A stretch of DNA of 12,487 nucleotides from W0P33-017 sp963640395 (GCA_963640395.1 CAVHZH010000070.1:1-12487); one strand, 5' to 3'. Counted from the stretch's first letter, positions 1 to 6,760 are shown. Made by a program: numbers and translations. The notes: generated by a model not told the origin, from the letters alone.

Positions 1-110
1 TTCGCGCCCGAGCGGTATGCGAAGCATACACTTCAACTCCGCGAGGTGCGCATCCGGCCCGGAGGGCATTTTGTGTAATAGGAAATTCATCGGAATTTCC
101 TATTACACAA
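1..110. repeat. Modular palindromic intergenic element, copy A
   Basis: The right part is a perfect inverted repeat with 17-bp arms (TTGTGTAATAGGAAATT at 71-87 and its complement at 94-110) around a 6-nt loop. To its left is a GC-rich chain of small hairpins, including GTATGC-GAA-GCATAC at 15-29 and GCCC-TCC-GGGC (minus strand) next to the palindrome. The same arrangement, palindrome then GCCC-TYC-GGGC then a hairpin chain, recurs in opposite orientation at 4237-4360, which suggests a dispersed family. No reading frame of note is present. The element may continue past the left edge of the window. Its function is unknown; a REP/BIME-like or MITE-like repeat is an inference. Confidence 0.6.
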
Positions 111-139
111 AAAATAACCAGAGTATACACTCTGATTAT
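109..139 (-). terminator. Intrinsic terminator of tRNA-Thr
   Basis: On the minus strand, positions 139-129 pair with 124-114 as an 11-bp stem (one G-U pair) around a 4-nt loop, and six T follow directly (114-109). It begins 20 nt after the tRNA 3' end, as expected for a singly transcribed tRNA gene. Its T-run abuts the palindrome of repeat copy A. Confidence 0.85.
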
Positions 140-158
140 CCTTGTTGTTCCTCATGAA

Positions 159-231
159 AGCTGCCGACGGGAATCGGACCCGTGACCTCCGCACTACCAA
201 TGCGACGCTCTACCGCCTGAGCCACGGCAGC
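159..231 (-). tRNA. tRNA-Thr (anticodon GGT)
   Basis: A full cloverleaf can be folded on the minus strand. The acceptor stem is GCTGCCG/CGGCAGC, the D-arm is GCTC/GAGC with G18-G19 present, and the anticodon stem is TCGCA/TGCGG around loop TTGGTAG. The T-stem is ACGGG/CCCGT. The anticodon GGT lies at 198-196 and reads ACC and ACU. The discriminator is T (159) and no CCA end is encoded. Oddity: the T-loop is TCCGATT, so position 55 is C instead of the almost universal T (pseudouridine). The gene has its own promoter and terminator and appears to be transcribed alone. Confidence 0.95.
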
Positions 232-237
232 CTGTTG

Positions 238-279
238 AAGCACTCAACGAATAATAATATACTATAACAATGAGTGCTT
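238..279. promoter_or_regulatory. 9-bp inverted repeat bracketing the tRNA-Thr -10 box
   Basis: AAGCACTCA at 238-246 and its exact complement TGAGTGCTT at 271-279 lie 24 nt apart. One arm starts in the last base of the -35 box and runs into the spacer; the other lies in the pre-tRNA leader. The leader arm can also form a separate small hairpin, GTTGA-GTGCT-TCAAC (minus strand). It could be an operator, a leader structure or chance; nothing in the sequence decides. Confidence 0.35.
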
Positions 280-284
280 GTCAA
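256..284 (-). promoter_or_regulatory. Sigma-A promoter of tRNA-Thr
   Basis: The minus strand carries a perfect TTGACA at 284-279, a 17-nt spacer, and TATATT at 261-256. Transcription should start near 249, leaving a leader of about 18 nt before the tRNA. This is one of the two clearest promoters in the window. Confidence 0.85.
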
Positions 285-317
285 CCAGAAATTTAAATAT
301 TTTTGTAATAGTTCAGC

Positions 318-377
318 CATCACCTACAAAAATGTGTGAATCATGCTCGCGTGAATGAGCACATTTTGTAGAGGATG
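318..377. repeat. Long imperfect hairpin downstream of purB
   Basis: Positions 318-336 pair with 360-377, giving about 21 base pairs with one mismatch and one bulged A. The apex can form a second small hairpin (TGCTC/GAGCA). The core arms are CTACAAAA(A)TGTG and CACATTTTGTAG. On the minus strand no T-run follows the stem, so it does not look like a standard intrinsic terminator for purB. It could be an intergenic repeat, an mRNA 3'-end stabiliser or a processing site. The rest of 232-403 holds the tRNA promoter and AT-rich DNA, with no gene seen. Confidence 0.55.
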
Positions 378-403
378 AGGTGAGCGCCCGATTATGAGCA
401 AAG

Positions 404-1837
404 CTACACATTGATCTCCGCAGTCATTCCGAGCAAGTCCTTATTCGCATCCAAAACAGGCTGGATCACATTCTTTAAGAACTGCTCCACCTGATACTCC
501 GCGCGTCCGGTGTACTTTGCTGGATCCATGTTTGCCTGTAATTCCTCAAGTGTCAGTCCAAAGGAAGGGTCTGCGGCGATCAGCTCAAGCAGATCGTTGT
601 CCCTGCCCTCTGCCTTGACATGCTTACCTGCCTCCATAGAGAGCTGGCGGATCTTCTCGTGCAACTCCTGACGGTCTCCGCCCTTTTTTACCGCATCCAT
701 CATAATATTCTCCGTAGCCATAAACGGCAGCTCGCTCATCAGGCGCTTTGTGATAACCTTGTCATACACAACCAGTCCGTCTACGACATTCAAACACAGA
801 TCCAAAATACCGTCGATCGCCAAAAATCCCTCCGGGATGCTCAGACGCTTGTTTGCAGAGTCATCGAGCGTGCGCTCAAACCACTGCGTTGCAGAGGTGA
901 TCGCCGGGTTTAATGCATCGATCATCACATAGCGTGACAGGGATGCGATACGCTCACTGCGCATCGGGTTGCGCTTGTATGCCATTGCAGAAGATCCGAT
1001 CTGGTTTTTCTCAAACGGCTCCTCGATCTCCTTTAAATGCTGTAACAGGCGAATATCATTCGAGAATTTGTGTGCACTGGCTGCGATGCCTGCGAGCACA
1101 TTTGCAACCCTCGTATCCACCTTGCGGGAATAGGTCTGTCCTGACACCGGATAGCAGCTCTCAAAGCCCATTTTTTTTGCGATCATCGGGTCTATTTTGT
1201 CAATGATCTCATCGTTGCCATCGAACAGCTCCTTAAAGCTTGCCTGTGTTCCGGTCGTTCCCTTAGAGCCGAGCAGCTTCAGGCTGCCGAGTACATAGTC
1301 CAGATCCTCCAGATCAAGGAAAAACTCCTGCATCCACAGCGTGGCACGCTTGCCGACCGTCGTGGGCTGTGCCGGCTGAAAATGGGTGAATGCCAATGTC
1401 GGCAGCGCCTTGTACTGATCTGCAAATTTTGCCAGCTCTGCCAGCACATTGATCAGCTTTTTGCGGACGAGCTTCAATGCCTCTGCCATAATGATAATAT
1501 CGGTATTATCCCCGACATAACAGGAGGTCGCACCAAGATGGATGATACCCTTTGCCTTCGGGCATTGCTGCCCGTATGCATAGACATGGCTCATGACATC
1601 GTGTCGGACGAGCTTTTCACGCTCCCTTGCCACATCATAGTTGATGTCATCCTTGTGTGCCTTCAGCTCGTCGATCTGCTCCTGTGTGATGTCAAGACCG
1701 AGCTCCTTTTCTGTCTCGGCAAGCGCGATCCACAGTCTGCGCCATGTGCGGAATTTCATATCCTGTGAAAAAATGTACTGCATTTCCTTGCTGGCATAGC
1801 GCTCAGACAGCGGGCTTGTATACTTATCTGTACTCAT
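404..1837 (-). CDS. purB: Adenylosuccinate lyase, long animal-like form
   Basis: PurB releases fumarate twice in cytoplasmic purine synthesis: from SAICAR to give AICAR and from adenylosuccinate to give AMP. The protein of 477 residues shows the fumarase/aspartase superfamily signature GSSAMAYKRNPM at 281-292, the substrate motif GIIHLGATSCYVGDNTD at 97-113, and THFQPAQPTTVGKR around His152, the likely general acid. It is longer than the B. subtilis type (about 430 residues), and segments such as KGTTGTQASF, QWFERTLDDSAN and ELPFMATENI closely resemble the vertebrate enzyme as I recall it. I chose the second of two in-frame ATGs: GGGAG lies 7 nt upstream of it but only 1 nt from the first (1843). 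It follows purF by 14 nt and is the last gene of a purC-purF-purB operon. Confidence 0.96.
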   Translation of the reverse strand: MSTDKYTSPLSERYASKEMQYIFSQDMKFRTWRRLWIALAETEKELGLDITQEQIDELKAHKDDINYDVAREREKLVRHDVMSHVYAYGQQCPKAKGIIHLGATSCYVGDNTDIIIMAEALKLVRKKLINVLAELAKFADQYKALPTLAFTHFQPAQPTTVGKRATLWMQEFFLDLEDLDYVLGSLKLLGSKGTTGTQASFKELFDGNDEIIDKIDPMIAKKMGFESCYPVSGQTYSRKVDTRVANVLAGIAASAHKFSNDIRLLQHLKEIEEPFEKNQIGSSAMAYKRNPMRSERIASLSRYVMIDALNPAITSATQWFERTLDDSANKRLSIPEGFLAIDGILDLCLNVVDGLVVYDKVITKRLMSELPFMATENIMMDAVKKGGDRQELHEKIRQLSMEAGKHVKAEGRDNDLLELIAADPSFGLTLEELQANMDPAKYTGRAEYQVEQFLKNVIQPVLDANKDLLGMTAEINV

Positions 1838-1843
1838 GGTCAT

Positions 1844-1850
1844 TCTCCCT
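1844..1850 (-). promoter_or_regulatory. purB ribosome binding site, decides the start
   Basis: AGGGAGA on the minus strand sits just before two in-frame ATGs at 1843 and 1837. GGGAG is 7 nt from the 1837 ATG, an ideal distance, and only 1 nt from the 1843 ATG, so translation should begin at 1837 (MSTDKY). Confidence 0.7.
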
Positions 1851-1851
1851 T

Positions 1852-3300
1852 TTATTTAATATATTCTCCACGTATATCATCGACTGGCGGATCTACCGGG
1901 TACTGTCCGGTAAAACAGCCCTTACAGATCGATAATCCGTCCACCATCTGCTCTAAGCGGTCGATCCGCAGATAACCGAGGCTGTCTGCCCCGATCACTT
2001 CCCGGATCTCCTCGATGGTGCGGTTATAGGCGATCAACTGCTCCCGCACCGGTATATCGGTTCCGAAATAACACGGCCACAAAAACGGTGGTGAGCTGAT
2101 GCGCACATGTACCTCAGTCGCACCTGCCTCACGCAGCATGTTTACGATCCGGTTCGAGGTCGTACCGCGCACGATCGAGTCGTCGATCATGATGACACGT
2201 TTTCCTGCGACCGCCTCCTGCAAGGCATTCAGCTTGATCGCCACACTGCTTTCCCTGCTGCTCTGTGCCGGTTTGATAAACGTGCGCCCGACATAACTGT
2301 TTTTCACAAACGCCATGCCATACGGAAGGCCGCTCTCCATCGAATAGCCCATTGCCGCTACATTTCCGGACTCAGGAACTCCGACGACCAGATCCGCATC
2401 GACCGGCGAATCCTGTGCCAGAAACCGTCCCGCCTTGAGTCTGGATCCGTATACGCTCTTTCCGTCAATACGGCTGTCGGGACGCGCAAAATAGATGTAT
2501 TCAAAAATACATCTGGCGTGTTCTTCCTTCGGCAGACAGAGTGTCTTGTCCGACTGGATGCCGTGCTCCGGTGAGATCGTAACGATCTCACCCGGCTCTA
2601 CATCACGCACATATTCCGCACCTAATGTCTCCAGCGCACAGGTCTCGCTGGCGAGCATATAGGCATTGTCACGTTTTCCGATCACGAGCGGCTTGAATCC
2701 AAACGGATCACGCGCTCCGATCAGCTTTCTCGGACTCATGACAACCAGTGCATACGCACCCTTGATCCGCTTGGCGGCTCTGCGCACCGCCTCCTGCACG
2801 GTCTTTGAATTCAGACGCTCCCTTGCAATGTAGTACGCAATCACCTCCGAATCGATCGTCGTCTGGAAAATCGCGCCCGTATAGGCAAGCTCCTGACGCA
2901 GCTCATTGGCATTGATCAGATTGCCGTTATGCGCCAGTCCGAGTGTTCCTTTCACATAGTTAAGTACGAGCGGCTGCGCATTTTCCCTCGTGGATGCGCC
3001 CGCCGTCGAATAACGCACGTGCCCGACACCGATATCTCCCTTTAGCTTTTCGAGTGCCTCGGGGGTAAATACCTCGTTGACCAGACCCATATCTTTGTGG
3101 GTCAGTACCTTGCCCTTCGGTCCGTTCGTATCACTGACTGCGATACCGCAGCTTTCCTGTCCGCGGTGCTGCAATGCAAATAATCCATAATAGATCGACG
3201 GGGCTACATCTGCGCCGTCAAAATCATACATTCCGAAAACTCCACATTCCTCGTGCAGTTCATCGACCGCCTGTTTTCTAACTTCTGCCTGATTCTTCAT
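1852..3300 (-). CDS. purF: Amidophosphoribosyltransferase, 4Fe-4S type
   Basis: PurF catalyses the first committed step of purine synthesis: PRPP plus glutamine gives phosphoribosylamine. The 482-residue protein begins with an 18-residue propeptide. Cys19 in EECGVFG would become the N-terminal nucleophile of the glutaminase domain after cleavage. Glutaminase motifs include LQHRGQES (43-50), GHVRYSTAG (93-101) and HNGNL (124-128). The PRPP-binding loop is VIMIDDSIVRGTTS (369-382). Cys264, Cys410, Cys459 and Cys462 match the four ligands of the B. subtilis-type 4Fe-4S cluster, which makes the enzyme oxygen-labile and suits an anaerobe. GGAG lies 7 nt before the ATG. It sits 25 nt after purC and 14 nt before purB, so co-transcription is likely. 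Confidence 0.97.
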   Translation of the reverse strand: MKNQAEVRKQAVDELHEECGVFGMYDFDGADVAPSIYYGLFALQHRGQESCGIAVSDTNGPKGKVLTHKDMGLVNEVFTPEALEKLKGDIGVGHVRYSTAGASTRENAQPLVLNYVKGTLGLAHNGNLINANELRQELAYTGAIFQTTIDSEVIAYYIARERLNSKTVQEAVRRAAKRIKGAYALVVMSPRKLIGARDPFGFKPLVIGKRDNAYMLASETCALETLGAEYVRDVEPGEIVTISPEHGIQSDKTLCLPKEEHARCIFEYIYFARPDSRIDGKSVYGSRLKAGRFLAQDSPVDADLVVGVPESGNVAAMGYSMESGLPYGMAFVKNSYVGRTFIKPAQSSRESSVAIKLNALQEAVAGKRVIMIDDSIVRGTTSNRIVNMLREAGATEVHVRISSPPFLWPCYFGTDIPVREQLIAYNRTIEEIREVIGADSLGYLRIDRLEQMVDGLSICKGCFTGQYPVDPPVDDIRGEYIK

Positions 3301-3325
3301 GCCTGTTCTCCAAATTATATATGGC

Positions 3326-4201
3326 TTATCGTGTAAACTTTGTTCCGGTCAGAAGCTCATAGGCTTCCTTATATTTTTCGATTGTCTTATTTACGACCTC
3401 ATCCGAAAGGAGGAAATCGTTGTCCGGGTTGCTCTTTAACCAGTCTCTGACAAACTGTTTGTCAAAGGACGGCTGTGACTTTCCGGGCTCATAGCCCTCT
3501 ACCGGCCAGAAACGTGAGCTGTCGGGAGTGAGCATTTCATCACCGAGAACAACCTTTCCATCCTCGTCCAGACCAAACTCAAACTTTGTATCAGCGATGA
3601 TGATGCCGCGCTCTCTCGCATAAGCTGCGCACTTTTTATACAGATTCAGTGTCGCGTCCTTGATCGCTGCCGCATACTCCTTCCCTTTGCCGGGATAGAG
3701 CTTTTCTAAGATCTCCACACTCTGCTCAAATGTAATATGCTCATCATGATCTCCAAGATCAGCCTTTGTCGTAGGTGTGTAGATCGGCTCAGGTAACTGA
3801 TCGGATTCTTTCAAGCCCTCGGGTAACTGAATTCCGCAGACCGTGCCGTTTTTCTGATAGCTCTCCCAGCCGCTGCCTGTGATATAGCCGCGCACGATGC
3901 ACTCGATCGGCAGCATGTTCAGCTTTTTACACAGTGTACTGTTTCCGCTGTACTGCGGCTGTCTGAAATATTCCGGCATATCGGCAGGATCGACTGATAC
4001 CAGATGATTCGGGATCACGTCCTTTGTGTAGTCAAACCAGAACTTTGACATCTGTGTCAGGATCGCTCCCTTGTCTGTGATCTTATTTTTTAAAATGTTA
4101 TCAAATGCAGAGATACGGTCTGTCGCAACAAGGATCAGTGTGTCTCCGTTATCATAGACCTCCCTGACCTTTCCCTCTTTCATCGGCTGATACTCTTTCA
4201 T
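3326..4201 (-). CDS. purC: SAICAR synthase
   Basis: PurC joins aspartate to CAIR with ATP to make SAICAR, the substrate of PurB encoded two genes downstream. The 291-residue protein carries both family signatures: LPIECIVRGYITGSGW at 97-112 and IIADTKFEFG at 201-210. It also has GDEMLTPDSSRFWP at 220-233. It is longer than the B. subtilis form (about 240 residues) and, with its C-terminal block YEPGKSQPSFDKQFVRDWL, resembles the longer bacterial/yeast type. The frame stays open upstream to 4264, but the start at 4201 has GGAGG 8 nt before it; the extra upstream residues would run into the palindromic repeat. First gene of the purC-purF-purB group. No purine riboswitch was recognised upstream. 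Confidence 0.96.
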   Translation of the reverse strand: MKEYQPMKEGKVREVYDNGDTLILVATDRISAFDNILKNKITDKGAILTQMSKFWFDYTKDVIPNHLVSVDPADMPEYFRQPQYSGNSTLCKKLNMLPIECIVRGYITGSGWESYQKNGTVCGIQLPEGLKESDQLPEPIYTPTTKADLGDHDEHITFEQSVEILEKLYPGKGKEYAAAIKDATLNLYKKCAAYARERGIIIADTKFEFGLDEDGKVVLGDEMLTPDSSRFWPVEGYEPGKSQPSFDKQFVRDWLKSNPDNDFLLSDEVVNKTIEKYKEAYELLTGTKFTR

Positions 4202-4209
4202 TGCTTTGT

Positions 4210-4214
4210 CCTCC
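4210..4214 (-). promoter_or_regulatory. purC ribosome binding site, decides the start
   Basis: GGAGG on the minus strand lies 8 nt from the ATG at 4201. An alternative in-frame ATG (4216-4214) overlaps this motif and has no good site of its own, so the protein should start MKEYQP. Confidence 0.7.
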
Positions 4215-4236
4215 ATGTATAGATTGTTTACATTTT

Positions 4237-4360
4237 TTATTATGTGATAGGAAATTCCTATCACATAATAAGCCCTTCGGGCAGAATCACACTACGGCGG
4301 ATATGTAGATGTCGCCAAAGCGACCCGCCGCAGGCGGAGAATCCTGCAAAGCAGGATTCT
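4237..4360. repeat. Modular palindromic intergenic element, copy B
   Basis: This fills most of the 171-nt gap between gpmI and purC. It opens with a perfect 35-bp palindrome, arms TTATTATGTGATAGGAA (4237-4253) and complement (4255-4271). A chain of hairpins follows: GCCC-TTC-GGGC at 4272-4282, GTCGC-CAAA-GCGAC near 4310, CCGCC-GCA-GGCGG, and AGAATCCTGC-AAA-GCAGGATTCT at 4338-4360. Copy A at 1-110 has the same order in the opposite orientation, sharing the TAGGAAATT core and the GCCC-TYC-GGGC hairpin. The palindrome ends 35 nt before the purC start, so the element forms the immediate upstream region of the purine genes. Confidence 0.65.
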
Positions 4361-4369
4361 TTCTTTTTT
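4338..4369 (+). terminator. Terminator-like hairpin facing the plus strand
   Basis: The perfect 10-bp stem AGAATCCTGC/GCAGGATTCT with a 3-nt loop is followed on the plus strand by a T-rich run (TTCTTTTTT, 4361-4369). On the minus strand, where gpmI is transcribed, the A-rich run comes before the stem and no T-run follows. As a strong terminator it therefore works only against plus-strand (antisense) transcription, although no plus-strand gene is seen. It is the last hairpin of repeat copy B. Confidence 0.4.
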
Positions 4370-4372
4370 CAC

Positions 4373-5914
4373 TTATTTCTTGATCAGTAATGACTTTCCG
4401 GTCATCTCTGCGGGCTGCTCCAAGCCCATGATCTGAAGTAACGTCGGTGCGATGTCAGCCAGACATCCGCCCTCGCGCAGCGTATAGGAATCGTCATAAT
4501 TCACAAGAATAAACGGCACCGGATTAGTCGTGTGTGCGGTATGCGGCTTTCCTGTTTCGTAATCGATCATTTTCTCTGCATTTCCGTGGTCTGCACAGAT
4601 AAACAGTACACCGTCAACATCCTTGACTGCCTGTACCGCATCGCCTACAAGCTGGTCAACACGCTCGACTGCCTTGACAGCGGCCTCGATCACACCGGTA
4701 TGACCTACCATATCCGGATTTGCAAAGTTGATGATGATCACATCATATTTATCGGACTTGATCGCATCTACGAGATCCATGCCGACCTCGGGGGCGCTCA
4801 TCTCGGGCTTGAGATCATAGGTAGCCACATCCTTCGGTGAATTAACGAGAATACGTGCCTCATCGACATTCGGCTCCTCCACGCCGCCGTTGAAGAAGAA
4901 TGTCACATGCGCATATTTCTCTGTCTCTGCCAGACGAAGCTGCTTCTTGCCACAGGCTGCGAGATATTCGCCAAGTGTATTTTTTACAGATTCCTTCTCA
5001 AATGCAATCAGCTTGTTCGGGATCGTCTCGTCATAATCCTTGAAGCATACATAGGTCAGATGTAAAAACGGACGCTCGAATCCGGTAAATTCATCATCAC
5101 AGAATGCACGTGTGATCTCACGCGCACGGTCAGGACGGAAATTGAAGAAGATCACGGAATCGCCGTCCTTGACGAGTGATAAGGGCTTGCCGTCCTTGAC
5201 GATCACGGTCGGCAGTACAAACTCATCGGTCACATCATTTGCATAAGAGTCAGCCATCGCCTGTATGGCATCCTCTGCCTGTACACCCTCTCCGGTCGTC
5301 AGGGACTTGTACGCCTTTTCTACACGATCCCAGTTGTTGTCACGGTCCATTGCATAGTAACGTCCTGATAAGGATGCGATCCTGCCGACACCGATCTCAT
5401 TCATTTTCTCCTGCAATGCAGCGACATAATCCCTGCCGGATGCCGGAGGTGTATCACGACCGTCCAAAAATGCGTGTACATAGACATTCTCCAGACCGTT
5501 CTGCTTGCACATCTCAAGCAGTCCGTACAGATGTGTGTTGTGGCTGTGCACACCGCCGTCTGATAAAAGTCCCCACAGATGCAGGTCGGAATTGTTCTTT
5601 TTGCAGTTTTCGATCGCCTGCAGCAATACCTTGTTCTCAAAGAAATCGCCGTCCTCAATCGCTTTTGTGATACGTGTCAGATCCTGATAAATGATACGTC
5701 CGGCACCGATATTCATGTGTCCGACCTCTGAGTTACCCATCTGTCCATCGGGCAGACCGACCGCCAGACCGGATGCATTGCCCTTTACAAACGGACATTC
5801 CTTCATCAGCTTGTCCATCACCGGCGTATTGGCCATCGCAATCGCATTGCCGACCGGATTGTCATTCAGTCCATAACCGTCCAGTACCATTAAAACTACA
5901 GGTTTCTTACTCAT
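4373..5914 (-). CDS. gpmI: 2,3-bisphosphoglycerate-independent phosphoglycerate mutase
   Basis: GpmI interconverts 3- and 2-phosphoglycerate in glycolysis and gluconeogenesis using two metal ions, usually manganese, and a phosphoserine intermediate. The 513-residue protein is full length for the family. Catalytic Ser62 lies in MGNSEVGHMNIG. Metal ligands match the Geobacillus enzyme: Asp12 (LDGYG), Asp401 and His405 (PDMVGHTG), Asp442 and His443 (ADHGN), and His461 (HTAHTTNP). His123, DGRD at 151-154 and RPDRAR at 260-265 complete the substrate site. GAGG lies about 8 nt before the ATG. The gene has a likely promoter of its own at 6066-6038 and is separated from purC by a repeat element, so it is probably an independent unit with possible readthrough into purC. 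Confidence 0.97.
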   Translation of the reverse strand: MSKKPVVLMVLDGYGLNDNPVGNAIAMANTPVMDKLMKECPFVKGNASGLAVGLPDGQMGNSEVGHMNIGAGRIIYQDLTRITKAIEDGDFFENKVLLQAIENCKKNNSDLHLWGLLSDGGVHSHNTHLYGLLEMCKQNGLENVYVHAFLDGRDTPPASGRDYVAALQEKMNEIGVGRIASLSGRYYAMDRDNNWDRVEKAYKSLTTGEGVQAEDAIQAMADSYANDVTDEFVLPTVIVKDGKPLSLVKDGDSVIFFNFRPDRAREITRAFCDDEFTGFERPFLHLTYVCFKDYDETIPNKLIAFEKESVKNTLGEYLAACGKKQLRLAETEKYAHVTFFFNGGVEEPNVDEARILVNSPKDVATYDLKPEMSAPEVGMDLVDAIKSDKYDVIIINFANPDMVGHTGVIEAAVKAVERVDQLVGDAVQAVKDVDGVLFICADHGNAEKMIDYETGKPHTAHTTNPVPFILVNYDDSYTLREGGCLADIAPTLLQIMGLEQPAEMTGKSLLIKK

Positions 5915-5950
5915 GTTTTTTTCCTCTTTTCTTTCTGGGTTCTATCATGT

Positions 5951-5964
5951 TGATTTATAAATCA
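5951..5964. promoter_or_regulatory. 14-bp palindrome in the gpmI leader
   Basis: TGATTTATAAATCA is a perfect 14-bp palindrome ending 37 nt before the gpmI start, downstream of the predicted promoter. It could be an operator, but it is AT-rich and could be chance. No known operator consensus was recognised. Confidence 0.25.
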
Positions 5965-6037
5965 TAATTTATCACATAGCTATCCGCGTCAATGCTGACA
6001 AGAGACTCCTAACCGTTTTCAGATTGACACACGTGGT

Positions 6038-6066
6038 ATTATAATCTATTTCCCGGCATTTCGCAA
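6038..6066 (-). promoter_or_regulatory. Sigma-A-like promoter for gpmI
   Basis: On the minus strand TTGCGA (6066-6061), a 17-nt spacer and a perfect TATAAT (6043-6038) overlap the last codons and stop of the upstream membrane-protein gene. The predicted start near 6031 gives a leader of about 117 nt. A second, weaker possibility is TTGACG about 60 nt upstream of the gene with only poor -10 matches. Confidence 0.6.
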
Positions 6067-6732
6067 CAAATCATTCAAAAAGTCTGCTGCCATATCCGGA
6101 TGTGCCGGATTATAGGAAATCGCGATCACTGCATTCTGTGTATACGTGGTGTCCGGAAAACCGCCGATATCACTCAGACGGATCGCACAAGCCATCGGCT
6201 CGGGCTGCTCATCTTCATAATCATCATAGCGCTGCTCCACAACCACGAGCCGGTCGGTCCATTTTGCCGGAACTATCGAAGTCAGATCCATAAAATAGCC
6301 GCTCGCGGCGAACTCGTCAAATTCCTCCTCCGGCATAACGACCAGATCCTCCGATTTTCCCTGCAGCCGGACATAAAATGCCATGCCTGCCTGCGACATC
6401 GCGCCGCCTCCGGTCTGTGCCGTGCCAACCACCGTATCGGTGACAACTGTCCGATCCTCCGGTATGTCATGCGCATTTGCATAATCCTGCAACAGCTTCC
6501 TCATTCCGATATCCTGATCGCAGTCCACAACGGACACCGACAATAACGGCTTTTTCGTATGTGTCATCGAATACACGATCGAGATCAGAAACACGGCGAT
6601 CAATATCACAGCGAGTGCCGGAACCTTCCAATAATCCCATAGGTAGCTGCGCTTCTGTGCCGCAGTCATATCCCGGAATGGAATTTCATCCTTCGAGCGC
6701 TCCCGCGGCTGTCTGTCTGTATGTTTTCTCAT
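6046..6732 (-). CDS. Single-pass membrane protein with solute-binding-protein-like outer domain
   Basis: I do not recognise a named family. The 228-residue protein has a charged N-terminal cytoplasmic segment (1-30), one hydrophobic helix at about 38-57 (VPALAVILIAVFLISIVYSM), and an outer part of about 170 residues. That part contains VVMPEEEFDEFAASGYFMDLT (130-150) and HPDMAADFLNDLL (211-223), phrases like those of extracellular solute-binding proteins; it is only about half the size of a full one and lacks a lipobox. ATG at 6732 is the only in-frame start after a stop codon; its ribosome site (AAGGAAAG) is distant, about 13 nt away. It follows the PspC-domain gene by 28 nt, so the two are probably co-expressed. 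A role in sensing or as an accessory membrane factor is speculation. Confidence 0.8.
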   Translation of the reverse strand: MRKHTDRQPRERSKDEIPFRDMTAAQKRSYLWDYWKVPALAVILIAVFLISIVYSMTHTKKPLLSVSVVDCDQDIGMRKLLQDYANAHDIPEDRTVVTDTVVGTAQTGGGAMSQAGMAFYVRLQGKSEDLVVMPEEEFDEFAASGYFMDLTSIVPAKWTDRLVVVEQRYDDYEDEQPEPMACAIRLSDIGGFPDTTYTQNAVIAISYNPAHPDMAADFLNDLLRNAGK

Positions 6733-6760
6733 AAATCCATGTCACTTTCCTTTTCTATAC

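Noticed and set aside
2107..2574. Plus-strand open frame of 155 codons opposite purF
   Set aside because: Antisense shadow of a highly conserved enzyme; no protein family resemblance.
4202..4264. Longer purC start at 4264
   Set aside because: The extra 21 residues are encoded partly by the palindromic repeat and have no ribosome site; GGAGG correctly serves the ATG at 4201.
4272..4360. CRISPR-like array of short repeats
   Set aside because: The small hairpins differ from each other in sequence and spacing; there are no identical repeats with spacers and no cas genes.
4202..4372. Purine riboswitch upstream of purC
   Set aside because: The structures here are simple nested hairpins and palindromes; the three-way junction and conserved loop sequences of the purine aptamer were not found.
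6100..6546. Plus-strand open frame of 148 codons opposite the single-pass membrane protein
   Set aside because: It has no recognisable domain or start signal and lies fully inside a better-supported minus-strand gene, although that gene is itself of unknown function.
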